From NCBI GenBank assembly GCA_040902745.1, contig JBBDWR010000012.1:47592-111591 (forward strand): 64,000 bases of DNA. The letters are read 5' to 3'. Below the pieces are notes generated by a model that worked only from the letters and a program-made list of their open reading frames with translations, ran no database searches and had not been told where the DNA came from. Positions 42,618 to 51,111 of this stretch are shown piece after piece. The DNA is from JBBDWR01 sp040902745. Lineage in GTDB: Bacteria > Actinomycetota > UBA4738 > HRBIN12. Numbering within the stretch: the stretch's first letter is position 1; every line of letters starts with the position of its first letter. The translations under genes and the position numbers were made by a program.

Positions 42618-43427
42618 CTAGGACGCCCTCACCGCACTGCCACGGCGCGCCACGTATTCGTCGCAGCGCGCGATCAGATGGTCGCGCCCGAAGCTCGGAT
42701 CGTGTCCTCCGTGAACCATGCGCACGGAGAACTCGCGGAGGCGCCGCATCGATGCCACGAAGTCGGGGATCGAGGAGTTCGGTAGCTCGTCCAGCAGTTC
42801 GTCGTCCCGATAGACGGTGTCGCCGGAGAACAAGGTCCCCGTCGCCTCGTCGAACAGCACCATCGAGCCCTGGGTGTGGCCGGGCGTGTGGAACACGGTG
42901 AAGGAACGGTCCCCGAGGTCGACGGTGTCGCCTTCGGTGACGGTGCGGGTCGGCTCGGTGGCGATCAGCGAATATGACGACAGTTCGTAGCCGGGCGAGG
43001 GCACCGCGTCGATGAACGAGTCCGGCAACGGTGTGCCGTCCTTGGTCAGGGCGTCCTGGAAGTCCTGCGGCATCTCCGAGGGGATCAGCGTCCCTCCGTC
43101 TCGCGCGTTGGCCACGTCCGGAGCTTCCAGCTCGTGGGCGATCCGCTCGTCGAACTCGTGCAGTCCGCCCATGTGGTCGCTGTGCGCGTGCGTCACGACG
43201 GCGATGATCGGCTTGCCCGGATCGGGGCGCAGCGCGTCGACGAACGGCTTGAGCGGAGCGACACCGTTCGCCGTGTCGACGAGCAGATCGGCGTCCCGGC
43301 CGGGAACAAGCCACACGTTGCCGCGGATCCATGCGTACATGTGCGGCTCGTTGATGCGGAACACGCCGGGCTCGACTTCGACGGCCTCGAACCACGCCTC
43401 GTCGACCGGCAGCGATGATGCGCCCAT
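42618..43427 (-). CDS. metallo-beta-lactamase fold hydrolase
   Basis: 269 residues from ATG 43427 (GGGAGG six bases upstream). Zinc motif THAHSDH (His80, His82, Asp84, His85), second-shell FHTPGHTQGSM and bridging Asp in LFSGDTVYRDD, last His in MVHGGHDPSFG. Class B hydrolase of the glyoxalase II/quorum-lactonase/alkylsulfatase type. In-operon between an M20 hydrolase and a flavoprotein. A thioester, lactone or amide intermediate is the probable substrate; which one is unknown. Confidence 0.88.
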   Translation of the reverse strand: MGASSLPVDEAWFEAVEVEPGVFRINEPHMYAWIRGNVWLVPGRDADLLVDTANGVAPLKPFVDALRPDPGKPIIAVVTHAHSDHMGGLHEFDERIAHELEAPDVANARDGGTLIPSEMPQDFQDALTKDGTPLPDSFIDAVPSPGYELSSYSLIATEPTRTVTEGDTVDLGDRSFTVFHTPGHTQGSMVLFDEATGTLFSGDTVYRDDELLDELPNSSIPDFVASMRRLREFSVRMVHGGHDPSFGRDHLIARCDEYVARRGSAVRAS

Positions 43428-43438
43428 GGCGCCTCCCT

Positions 43439-44599
43439 TCAGCGCGACCGGCCCGCGGGTGACGTGTCCCGCCGGCGGGTCGCATCGGCGACCAGCTGGT
43501 CGGAATCGGACAGCAGGTTCGCGAGCACGCGCGCGCACTCCACCACGTCGTGGAGGGCCACGTGCTCGTCGGGTCGGTGCGCATTGCGCAGGTGCCCGGA
43601 TCCGAACACCACGGTGTCGGATCCGGCGATGTCGACGAAGTTGTGCGCGTCGGTCCAGGCGAGCATCCCGTGCTCGCCCGGCTCGGTACCCCGCACGGAC
43701 GCGATCGCGCTTCGCATCGCGCCCGCCAGGGGGGCATCGGGCGGGGTCTCGAACGGCTCGGAGATCTCCACGACGTCGATGCGGGCATCGTAGCCCGCGG
43801 CGATCGTTCGCACTTCGGTGAGCACGTCTGCCGCCGACGGGCCGCCGGCGGTCACCCGGATATCCACGTGGAGCTCGGCACGCTCCGGAACGACGTTGAG
43901 CCGCTGTCCGCCGTGCAGTTCCCACAACATCGGGAAGTTGCGCCCGAGCGTGCGGTGGGTGTGGGAGGTGAAGTCGGCGCGCTGCAGGTCGGTCGCGAAC
44001 GCGACGGCCTTCTCGAGAGCGTTGTCACCTTCCTCGCGCAGGGCGCCGTGCACGGCTCGGCCTTCGAACCGCGCCCAGAACTCCGTGAACCCGGCCTCGG
44101 CGAGCCCGAGATCCAGCTCAGTGCCTTCGAGCCCGACAACCATCGCCGGACGCAGGTCGTCCGCCATCCGCATCGACCCCTTGCCACCGACCTCCTCGTC
44201 GACGCACAGGCCGATCCCCACGGGCATGTGTGCGAGATCGACCCCGTCGTCGAGCGCCATCTGGAAAGCCAGCATCGCGGCGACAACGCACCCCTTGTCG
44301 TCCTGGGCGCCGAGGCCGTAGAGGAGATCCCCTTCGAGGGTCGCGACCGGCGTGTGATCCCATTCCGGCCGGATCGTGTCGACGTGTGCGGTAAGCAGCA
44401 GTCCGGGAGACCGATCCCACCCGACCAGGAGGTTGTCCGCCGAGCCCTCCACCTGCTGGCGCGTGGACGGGAATCCCAGCTCCTTGGCCCGGCTCTCCAG
44501 GTAGGACACGATCTCATGCTCCTCGTCGGAGTACGAGGTGATCTCCACCTGGCGAACGAGCTCCTCACGTGCCCAATCGAGCGCGACCGCGGTTTCCAC
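43439..44599 (-). CDS. M20 family metallohydrolase (ArgE/DapE/ACY1-like), copy 2
   Basis: 386 residues from GTG 44599. This start is chosen because its product (VETAVALDWAREELVRQVE) aligns from residue 1 with copy 1 (VEDAAAIDWATEELVRLVE). An ATG 12 bases further up lies inside the operator. Zinc site landmarks: LLLTAHVDTI, YGLGAQDDKGCVVAA, LCVDEEVGGKGSM, FGSGHLRNAHRPDEHVA. First gene of the nine-gene Grd operon. A -10 box TATGCT ends seven bases before the GTG, so the mRNA may be leaderless. Predicted to release a free amine or amino acid for the downstream enzymes. Confidence 0.9.
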   Translation of the reverse strand: METAVALDWAREELVRQVEITSYSDEEHEIVSYLESRAKELGFPSTRQQVEGSADNLLVGWDRSPGLLLTAHVDTIRPEWDHTPVATLEGDLLYGLGAQDDKGCVVAAMLAFQMALDDGVDLAHMPVGIGLCVDEEVGGKGSMRMADDLRPAMVVGLEGTELDLGLAEAGFTEFWARFEGRAVHGALREEGDNALEKAVAFATDLQRADFTSHTHRTLGRNFPMLWELHGGQRLNVVPERAELHVDIRVTAGGPSAADVLTEVRTIAAGYDARIDVVEISEPFETPPDAPLAGAMRSAIASVRGTEPGEHGMLAWTDAHNFVDIAGSDTVVFGSGHLRNAHRPDEHVALHDVVECARVLANLLSDSDQLVADATRRRDTSPAGRSR

Positions 44600-44606
44600 G
44601 GCAGAT

Positions 44607-44624
44607 AGCATACTGTCGACAATC
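44607..44624 (-). promoter_or_regulatory. TGTCGACA operator of the Grd operon, site F
   Basis: GATTGTCGACAGTATGCT on the minus strand. It includes a TATGCT -10 (rc of 44607-44612) seven bases before the chosen GTG start of the first gene. Binding here would directly occlude transcription initiation of the whole nine-gene operon. Confidence 0.75.
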
Positions 44625-44676
44625 GACCGTTGTGAACCCCCCTCGTGCACTCGGATCGAACGGATGCCGAGGAGCG

Positions 44677-45633
44677 TCAGCTGGGCAGGTATCGCTTCCG
44701 CAGGGCCGTGGTCGTGCGCGCAGGGAGAGCACCGGCGACGAGAAGCTCTTCGACGGTCACGGAGCAGAAGGTCGAGCGGTCCGCGAGTAGGCCTCGGTAT
44801 CGGGCGCACGCGTCTTCGTAGTCCGTATTCCCGGCGGGGTGGACGACGACATACCGACCCCAACTCCACCTGCCGCTCGGATGCTGGAGCATCGACAGGA
44901 GCAAGAGATGCTCGAGCCACATCTCGGCGAGATCGGTTCTCCCTTTGACCGGCTCGATCGCTCCCGGCTTGAAGGCGCGCGACCTCTCGGCGACCTCGAC
45001 ATACCGCCGGAGGTTCCGCGGCTTCGGTGTCTCCGGCTTCGCTCGGTCGTGGTACCTGATGTCGAGACCCACGATCCCCTGCGTTCCGTCGCCGAGGTCG
45101 AGCGCGAATGCCGCATCGAACGAGACGAGGCTCCCGATGTACGCACGATCGAGGCGCCCCGGGGAGTGCTCGAAGATGACGCCGGACACCGTGCCCGGCG
45201 CGTCCGGCCACCAGGTATGGACTGCTCGATCGGCGAGGTCGAGGTCGGCGGCCAGATCGCCGAACAGGTTGAAGGCCATCGTCGGCGACCACAGCAGATC
45301 GGCCCACAGCCGCTGCCGATCGAACGTCTGGCGAGGTTCCTTGGTCGCCGTTCGAGCCGTCGCCGCGTTCCGTGCCCGGGCGGTCAGGAAGTTCGCGCCG
45401 GTCTCTCGGGCATAGTCGAGCGGGAGGCGGCTCCCGACCGGCCGCACGGCCCCTCCCTGCTTCGGCGCGATCGGCTGCGAACCGATCGGGTGCCCTTTTG
45501 CCTCACGCCACTGCGACTGGTGGTAGCGGACGCTGCGACGAAACTCGGTCATCTGCGGTCGCCCCGGCACCCGGTCGTCGGGCTGCCAGCAGTGCGCGAC
45601 CTCGAGCTCCTGCCTCGACAGCTCCTCACCCAC
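44677..45633 (-). CDS. PGN_0703-like putative restriction endonuclease
   Basis: 318 residues (or 291 from an internal ATG at 45552). It matches the PGN_0703-like PD-(D/E)XK family: HQSQWREAKGHPIGSQ, GSRLPLDYARETGANFLTARARNA, DRQRLWADLLWSPTMAFNLFGDLA, FEHSPGRLDRAYIGSLVSFDAAFALDLGDGTQGIVGLDIRYHDRA, in which Asp in SFDAAF and the D/E with Lys further on form the nuclease core. No methylase or second restriction subunit is next to it, so it is an orphan; defence role is inference. Not part of the amine pathway by content. Confidence 0.75.
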   Translation of the reverse strand: MGEELSRQELEVAHCWQPDDRVPGRPQMTEFRRSVRYHQSQWREAKGHPIGSQPIAPKQGGAVRPVGSRLPLDYARETGANFLTARARNAATARTATKEPRQTFDRQRLWADLLWSPTMAFNLFGDLAADLDLADRAVHTWWPDAPGTVSGVIFEHSPGRLDRAYIGSLVSFDAAFALDLGDGTQGIVGLDIRYHDRAKPETPKPRNLRRYVEVAERSRAFKPGAIEPVKGRTDLAEMWLEHLLLLSMLQHPSGRWSWGRYVVVHPAGNTDYEDACARYRGLLADRSTFCSVTVEELLVAGALPARTTTALRKRYLPS

Positions 45634-45740
45634 GTCGCGATCGTACAGCGCTCCTTCGAGAGCATCCCGAGCGCCCTGGCCCGAACGCGCGGGCGCTCGA
45701 CCGGTGCTTCGACGCGCTCGCCAGGGGTTCCGGAATGGAT

Positions 45741-45770
45741 GAGGGTCGGCCGCCGAAGCGACCGACCCTC
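45741..45770. terminator. stem-loop terminator downstream of the phoX-like gene
   Basis: Perfect 9-bp stem GAGGGTCGG (45741-45749) / CCGACCCTC (45762-45770) with a 12-base loop, 50 bases past the stop at 45820 on the minus strand. Confidence 0.65.
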
Positions 45771-45819
45771 GAAGCTCGCGCGAGCTAGGAGGCCGCGCGA
45801 ACGTTGCATGATCCTTGCG

Positions 45820-47226
45820 CTACAGGCCCAGCGACCCCCAAGGTCCGGTGATCGCACACGTGATGCCCGGCACCTGGACGTTGACGAACAGCCACTTGCC
45901 GTCGGGACTGAAGCGCGGTCCCGCGAACTCCGCGTGACCGATCCCGTCGCCCGCAGACGCACCGTCATCGGGAACCGTCGGGTCGTAGATCTTGCCCGAC
46001 GCCTCGATGTAGTGCAGCTGCACACCGACGAGGTTCTCCGCGACGTTGATCAACGAACCGTCGGGCATCAGCGCCCGGACGAAGTTCGACGTCTCGTCGC
46101 CGTCCTCGGCGATCAGCACCGCACCGCTCGGGCTCGTCCCCATGTTGTCGGGGCCGTCGAGGTCGTCCTCGCTCGTCGACTCGTACAGCAGCTTCAGGAT
46201 GCCTCGCTCGTCGATCTCCCCGCGTCGGATCGTGGGCTTGTACTGCCAGACCTGCCCGAGACCCGCGTCGCCGCCGTCGGACGAACCGAAGACCACGGCG
46301 TTGTTCTGGGGCACCCACGTCGCGCCTTCACCACCGAGGAACTTCGCCGCGCCCTTGGCCCGGCCCAACTTGAAGACGGCGCTCGCGTCGTCCTCTGCGT
46401 TGGCCGGGTCGGGATCGTCGATCGGCACCCAGCGCACCGGCAGCTCCTGCCCGACGACCTGGCCGCGGATCGTGTTGTACTTGGGCTCCCCCACGACCTT
46501 CAGCATCTGCAGGGCGCCGCCCTCCTTCAGCTTGCCGTAGGTATTCGGTACGAAGCGATAGAACCCGTCCGGGCCCTCGTCCTCGGTCATGTAGACGACA
46601 CCGGTCTCGTCGTCGACCGCACCGGCCTCGTGGAGCATCCGCCCCATCGCCTTGATCGGCTGCTTGCGCACGGCCCCGTTGGCCATCGCCTTGACCTCGA
46701 ACACGTAGCCGTGCGGCTTCTTGCAGCCCGCGTTCACGCCGGTGACGGTCTCTTCCATCGTGAGCCAGGTGCCCCACGGAGTCTCGGCTCCGGCGCAGTT
46801 CGTGTTCGTGCCGTTGAGCGAGATGAAGTGGTCGACGAGCTCACCGTCCGGCGTGACCTCGAGCGTCGTCGTGCCGCCCGGGGACTTGCGGTCGTAGGCC
46901 GTCGCCGGGTTCCCGATCACGCTGCCGGCGGGGATGTCGTTGCCCTCACCGAGTTCGTGGTTGCGGACGATCCGGTAGTTGCCGTTCGGTGCCGGGTACA
47001 CACCCATCCCGTCGTGGATAGGCGGGGTGAGGAACCCGTCCGACATCGCCGAGCCGAACCACCCGAACGTCTTGTAGCTGAAGCCCGGCGGAAGTGCGAG
47101 CTCCGGGCCCGCCGGAACCAGTCCCGTCCCCGGCGTCGCGCCGTGGGTCCTCGCGATCGAATCGAACACCTCTGCCCCGGCGCCCTTCGACATCAGCGCG
47201 GCACCGGTCATCGCGGCGCCGATCAC
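45820..47226 (-). CDS. DUF839/PhoX-like alkaline phosphatase-type protein, N-terminus unresolved
   Basis: 468 residues from GTG 47226, an artificial-looking start: the frame continues upstream through a twin-arginine signal (AVSRRAFIRSGVIGAAMTGAAL) with no ATG or GTG before a stop. A strong SD plus ATG (47340) exists one frame away. So either a CTG near 47298 starts the protein or there is a frameshift in the signal region. The mature protein has PhoX/DUF839 landmarks: YRIVRNHELGEG, ETPWGTWLTMEETV, VYMTEDEGPDGFYRFVP, GPDNMGTSPSGAVLIAEDG, RFSPDGKWLFVNVQVPG. PhoX enzymes bind calcium/iron and are Tat-exported. Preceded by operator site G, so it belongs to the amine regulon. Confidence 0.85.
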   Translation of the reverse strand: MIGAAMTGAALMSKGAGAEVFDSIARTHGATPGTGLVPAGPELALPPGFSYKTFGWFGSAMSDGFLTPPIHDGMGVYPAPNGNYRIVRNHELGEGNDIPAGSVIGNPATAYDRKSPGGTTTLEVTPDGELVDHFISLNGTNTNCAGAETPWGTWLTMEETVTGVNAGCKKPHGYVFEVKAMANGAVRKQPIKAMGRMLHEAGAVDDETGVVYMTEDEGPDGFYRFVPNTYGKLKEGGALQMLKVVGEPKYNTIRGQVVGQELPVRWVPIDDPDPANAEDDASAVFKLGRAKGAAKFLGGEGATWVPQNNAVVFGSSDGGDAGLGQVWQYKPTIRRGEIDERGILKLLYESTSEDDLDGPDNMGTSPSGAVLIAEDGDETSNFVRALMPDGSLINVAENLVGVQLHYIEASGKIYDPTVPDDGASAGDGIGHAEFAGPRFSPDGKWLFVNVQVPGITCAITGPWGSLGL

Positions 47227-47440
47227 ACCGGAGCGGATGAACGCGCGGCGGCTGACCGCCCCACGTCGTCCGGCCCCATCCTGCTCGGCGCTCAGGTCTT
47301 CGTCCCGACCTTCGAACGTGCCTTCCCGGACTGTCGCATCCGGCCACCTCCCGGCTCCGGTCGGGGGGAGTGCGAACCGCCGTTCGGAGCCAGACCGGCG
47401 ATCCGTGCCCTACTGGACCCTCCCCTGTCCAATGGTGCAG

Positions 47441-47458
47441 ACTGTCGACAATCTACAG
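47441..47458 (-). promoter_or_regulatory. TGTCGACA operator, site G
   Basis: GATTGTCGACAGTCTGCA on the minus strand (plus strand TGCAGACTGTCGACAATC), in the 244-base gap between the PhoX-like gene and the divergent unknown gene at 47585. GACTGTCGACAATC is a near-perfect palindrome. Confidence 0.7.
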
Positions 47459-47584
47459 AGCGCCCTCCGCTCCACGCAAGTGCGCAGGTGAGCATGGCCT
47501 GCGAGGATGCAACGGCCTGCCCTACCGCCGTCGACGTAGAAACTGTTATCTATTCCGATCTGGCATTCCGACTGGGAGCGACGA

Positions 47585-48178
47585 GTGACCGAACGTCTCG
47601 AAGGTGCCGATCCGATCCCTCCTGAGGCGATCGACGAACCCGACGAGACGTTCGGCGATGACTCGCAAGAGGTGCTGCTCGCGGCGATCGCGCTGCGTCA
47701 CCTCCAGAGCGGTCGCGACGTGTGCGCGCGTCGCGGTTCCGTCGCTCTCCCCGTTCCCGAAACCGGCGAGGCGGCGAGCGCTCGTTCGGGGACCCCTGTG
47801 CTGATCTACGCCTCGGAAGCAGGAGACCGGAAGGTCCCCGCTGCGACCTGGCGCGCGATGTTCATCGGTTGGACGGCGGCGACCGAAGACGGCGGGCACC
47901 CTGCCGGCGACGACCACGTGCCGCCCACCGTGGTCGTCGACCGTGATCGTCCGGCCGACGAACCCGCCGACGACGCGCCGGAGCGAGATCTGGGAGACGA
48001 GCCCGATCCCGACCCGGACGACGAGTCGGACGGAGCCGCAGGCTTCCTCGAGGTGACGACGCTCGAACAACTCCCCGAACGCGACTGGGTCGCGACGAAC
48101 GAGCTCGTTCCCAAGCAGGAGCGACGCGCTCGATATTTCATGCCGCTCGGTCCGCGCCTCGTGCACCTGCCGCCGTAG
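47585..48178 (+). CDS. uncharacterised acidic protein
   Basis: 197 residues, GTG start after GGGAGCG. Not recognised. A helical N-terminus (DDSQEVLLAAIALRHLQSG), a central part with TPVLIYASEAGDRKVPAATWRAMFIGW, a strongly acidic low-complexity linker (about 118-155, rich in D, E, P), and a C-terminal part ending YFMPLGPRLVHLPP. No signal peptide or membrane segment. Divergent from the PhoX-like gene across operator site G, so possibly in the regulon. Confidence 0.65.
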   Translation: MTERLEGADPIPPEAIDEPDETFGDDSQEVLLAAIALRHLQSGRDVCARRGSVALPVPETGEAASARSGTPVLIYASEAGDRKVPAATWRAMFIGWTAATEDGGHPAGDDHVPPTVVVDRDRPADEPADDAPERDLGDEPDPDPDDESDGAAGFLEVTTLEQLPERDWVATNELVPKQERRARYFMPLGPRLVHLPP

Positions 48179-48220
48179 GCACTCACCGCGCAGGACGGAT
48201 CGCGATCCACCCCGGTCCTC

Positions 48221-49843
48221 TCAAGCGCGGCGGCGCTTCACGTCGCGGAGCACCTCCCGGGCGCAGTTGCGTCCGTTCGCGCCGGTGACCCCGCCGCCCG
48301 GGTGCGTTCCGGCGCCGCACAGATACAGCCCCTGCAGAGGCGTGCGGTAGTCGGCCCAGCCGCGAACCGGACGCATGAACAGCAACTGATCGGGGGACAT
48401 GTCGCCGTGCAACGCATGACCGCCGGTGAGACCCAGCACCCGCTCGAGGTCGAGGGGCGAGAGGACCTGGCGATGCAGGATCTTGTCCGGCAGGTCGGGG
48501 AAATACGTGGCGATCTGCGCAACGGTCGCGTCGGCGCGCTCATCGATGATGTCGTCCCAGTGCTCGGCGCCTTCCCGCAGGTTGTAGGGCTGGGAGTTCA
48601 CGTCGATCGTCATGATGTGCGTTCCTTCGGGTGACAGCGAAGCGTCGTGCACCGTCGGGAAGCACACCTCCACGTGCGGATGATCGGTCGCAGGAACGCC
48701 AGACCTCGCCTGCGCCTGCTGCAGGTCCATGTCGCGGATGAAGCCGGTCAGCTCCATGATCCCGGTGTGGTACGGCTGCACCCCGCCGTCGGGTAGACCG
48801 CGCACGTACGGCAGATCCGACAGCGCGAGATTGATCTTGATGCTCGTTCCGATGCAACGATACGCTTCGAGTGCGCCGACGAACTCCTCCGGCAACTCCG
48901 CTGGGTCGCACAGGTTCAGGAACGTGCGCTTGGGATCCGCGTTGCTCAACAGCCGCCGACCGTGCAGCTCCTCGCCCCCAGCCAGCGCAACGCCGAACGC
49001 GCGACCGTTCTCGGTCAGGATGCGCTCCACCTCGGCGCCGGTACGCACCTCGCACCCGGCCTCGCGCGCGGCGCCGGCCATCAGTTCGGTCAGCGTGCCG
49101 ATCCCGCCGCGGACGAAGCCCCACTGGCGCACGCCGCCGCCCGTTTCCTCGCCCGCGTGGTCGTGTAGCAACACATACGCGGTTCCGTTCTCGCTCGGAC
49201 CGGCGACGCTGTCATTGATCGCGTGCCAGCCGATCGCCGCTCGCACGTGCTCGGACTCGAACCGCTCCCCGAGGAACTGGGACGCGCTGGTGGTGAACAG
49301 GAACGCGGCGTCCAGCAGCATCTTGCGGCTCTTCATCGCAAGCCGGCCGAGCTTGAGCATGCCGCGCAGGTCTTGCAGGTTGCGCACCCGCGGATCGGGC
49401 GCAGTCAGATCGAAAGCGGGAACGACGTTCTTCGCGAGCGCGGCGAGATGCTCCTCGAACGCCGGAAAGGCCTGCGCGTCCTTCTTGGAGAACCGCGAGA
49501 TCTCCTCGAGGTTCGGGGCCATCTCGTCCCCGAGATACAGGTGCGCGCCGTCCGGATACAGGTTCAGGGAGGGACCGGCCGCGTCGACGTGTACCCCCCG
49601 GCGTTCCAGGTCCATGTCACGCCAGATCGCCTCGCGCAGCATGCTCAGGACGTACGCACCCGTCGAAGCGCGGAAGCCGGGAGCGAACTCCTCCGTGACG
49701 CAGGCGCCGCCAACGATGTCGCGGCGCTCGAGCACCACGGTCTTGAGGCCGGCGCGCGCGAGATAGAAGCCCGCCACCAGGCCGTTGTGTCCACCCCCGA
49801 TCACGATCGCGTCGTACCGGCGATCATCGCTGCTGCTGGCCAC
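48221..49843 (-). CDS. PYROXD2-like FAD/NAD(P)-dependent oxidoreductase, copy 2
   Basis: 540 residues from GTG 49843 (GGAGGG just upstream). FAD motif AIVIGGGHNGLVAGFYLARAG, LERRDIVGGACVTEEFAPGFRAS, C-terminal LYLCGAGTHPGGGVTGANGRNCAREVL. About 60 percent alike by eye to the copy in the Grd operon over the whole length. Follows a LysA-fold decarboxylase by 26 bases and is co-transcribed with it from operator site H. Likely oxidises an amine or imino intermediate; electron acceptor unknown. Confidence 0.9.
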   Translation of the reverse strand: MASSSDDRRYDAIVIGGGHNGLVAGFYLARAGLKTVVLERRDIVGGACVTEEFAPGFRASTGAYVLSMLREAIWRDMDLERRGVHVDAAGPSLNLYPDGAHLYLGDEMAPNLEEISRFSKKDAQAFPAFEEHLAALAKNVVPAFDLTAPDPRVRNLQDLRGMLKLGRLAMKSRKMLLDAAFLFTTSASQFLGERFESEHVRAAIGWHAINDSVAGPSENGTAYVLLHDHAGEETGGGVRQWGFVRGGIGTLTELMAGAAREAGCEVRTGAEVERILTENGRAFGVALAGGEELHGRRLLSNADPKRTFLNLCDPAELPEEFVGALEAYRCIGTSIKINLALSDLPYVRGLPDGGVQPYHTGIMELTGFIRDMDLQQAQARSGVPATDHPHVEVCFPTVHDASLSPEGTHIMTIDVNSQPYNLREGAEHWDDIIDERADATVAQIATYFPDLPDKILHRQVLSPLDLERVLGLTGGHALHGDMSPDQLLFMRPVRGWADYRTPLQGLYLCGAGTHPGGGVTGANGRNCAREVLRDVKRRRA

Positions 49844-49869
49844 GTGCCCTCCTCTTTTCCCCGAACGGT

Positions 49870-51111
49870 CTACGCCGTCAGCCGGTCGTCGAAGTAGACC
49901 GCGTTCGCCGCCGGACGCAGCGTGTGCGCGGCGTACATCGCCTGGTTGTACCCGCCGACGGCGATCAGCGCGAGCAGGTCCCCTTCGTGCACCTCCGGCA
50001 GAGGGACGTCCTCCCCGAACAGGTCGTCTCCCTCGTTCACGTTTCCGCTCACCGTCACGCGTTGGGTCGGCTCGGCGTCGAGCCCGGTGGCGTGCACGAT
50101 CGTGACCGGGTCGTCGTAGACGAAGCGGTCGTTGATCACGTTCCATCCCACATCGATACCTACGAAGGTCGTCCCCGCCCGATCGCTCACGGTGACGACC
50201 TCTGCGAGCAACACTGCCGACTCGTTCGCGAGGAAGAAGCCCGGCTCCGTTCCCACGACCACGTCGAGGGGACCCAGGTGCCGAGCGAGGATCGCAGCCC
50301 ATCGATCCAGGTCGAGCGGTTCCTGACCGGGTTCCAGCGGGAGCCCCTGCCCGCCGCCGGTGTTCACCTCGCGGATCGGACAGCCGGCGTCGAGCATTGT
50401 GCGCGCCATCCGAGCGACCTCGTTGATCGCGTGGTCCCAGGCTGGGAGATCCTCGGTGAGATAGCCGTCGCCGACATGAACGTGCGCGGTGACGATCGAC
50501 AGGTCGTGCCGGCGCGCGATCGCGATCGCGTCGTCGAGATCCTCCTCGTAGAAGCCGAACTTGGTGGGGCGCTTGGCGGAGTAGAGCGACTCGCTCTCGC
50601 CCCCGGAGGCTGCGCCCGCTCGGGGGTTGAGCCGGATGCCCACCTCCCGTCCCCGCGCGCGCCGTCCGAACCGATCCAGCTGGCTCGGAAGATCGAGGTT
50701 CACATGGAGCCCATCGAAGTCGAGCAGACGGTCGATGTCGCGCTCAGACAGGTTGGTCCCGGTGTGGCTGATCTCCCTCGGCTCGAACCCGCTCGTGACC
50801 GCGTGCTCCACCTCTCCCGGGGTGCATGCGTCGATCCCGACGCTCTCGGGCGAGCCGGGCGCTCCGAGCCCCCGCACGTAAGCAAGGACCGGCTCCTCGC
50901 GTTGGGCCTTCATCGCGAGCCGCACCTTCGGCGCGACGCCGGCGGCGCTCAGAGCGCGCTGCAGGTCCCGCGCCTGCTCACCGACCCGCTGCAGGTCGAA
51001 GGCGAAGAGAGGAGTCCCGAGCTCGCGGGAGAGATCCGATGCCGATCTTCCGGCGATCTCGAGCTCGCCTCCGACCGATCGGACCCCCTCCGTTTCCCAC
51101 CACGTATCCAA
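49870..51111 (-). CDS. LysA-fold PLP-dependent decarboxylase, copy 1
   Basis: 413 residues; TTG start at 51111. The product aligns from its WW pair with copy 2, supporting this start. Alanine-racemase-fold (group IV) decarboxylase: TPLFAFDLQRV, PLP lysine Lys68 in VRLAMKAQREEPV, HVHVGDGYLTED, EVNTGGGQGLPLEPG, TEPGFFLANESAVLLAEVV, GNVNEGDDLFGEDVPLP. The family covers diaminopimelate, ornithine/arginine and carboxynorspermidine decarboxylases. The C-terminal Cys expected before GxY (as in copy 2, NCGSY) is replaced (AVGGYNQAM), so activity or substrate may differ. Expressed from site H, which abuts the start codon. Confidence 0.87.
   Translation of the reverse strand: MDTWWETEGVRSVGGELEIAGRSASDLSRELGTPLFAFDLQRVGEQARDLQRALSAAGVAPKVRLAMKAQREEPVLAYVRGLGAPGSPESVGIDACTPGEVEHAVTSGFEPREISHTGTNLSERDIDRLLDFDGLHVNLDLPSQLDRFGRRARGREVGIRLNPRAGAASGGESESLYSAKRPTKFGFYEEDLDDAIAIARRHDLSIVTAHVHVGDGYLTEDLPAWDHAINEVARMARTMLDAGCPIREVNTGGGQGLPLEPGQEPLDLDRWAAILARHLGPLDVVVGTEPGFFLANESAVLLAEVVTVSDRAGTTFVGIDVGWNVINDRFVYDDPVTIVHATGLDAEPTQRVTVSGNVNEGDDLFGEDVPLPEVHEGDLLALIAVGGYNQAMYAAHTLRPAANAVYFDDRLTA

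Noticed and set aside
44839..47625. 928-codon plus-strand frame
   Set aside because: Arg/Val-rich antisense shadow of the nuclease and PhoX-like genes, a GC-bias artefact.
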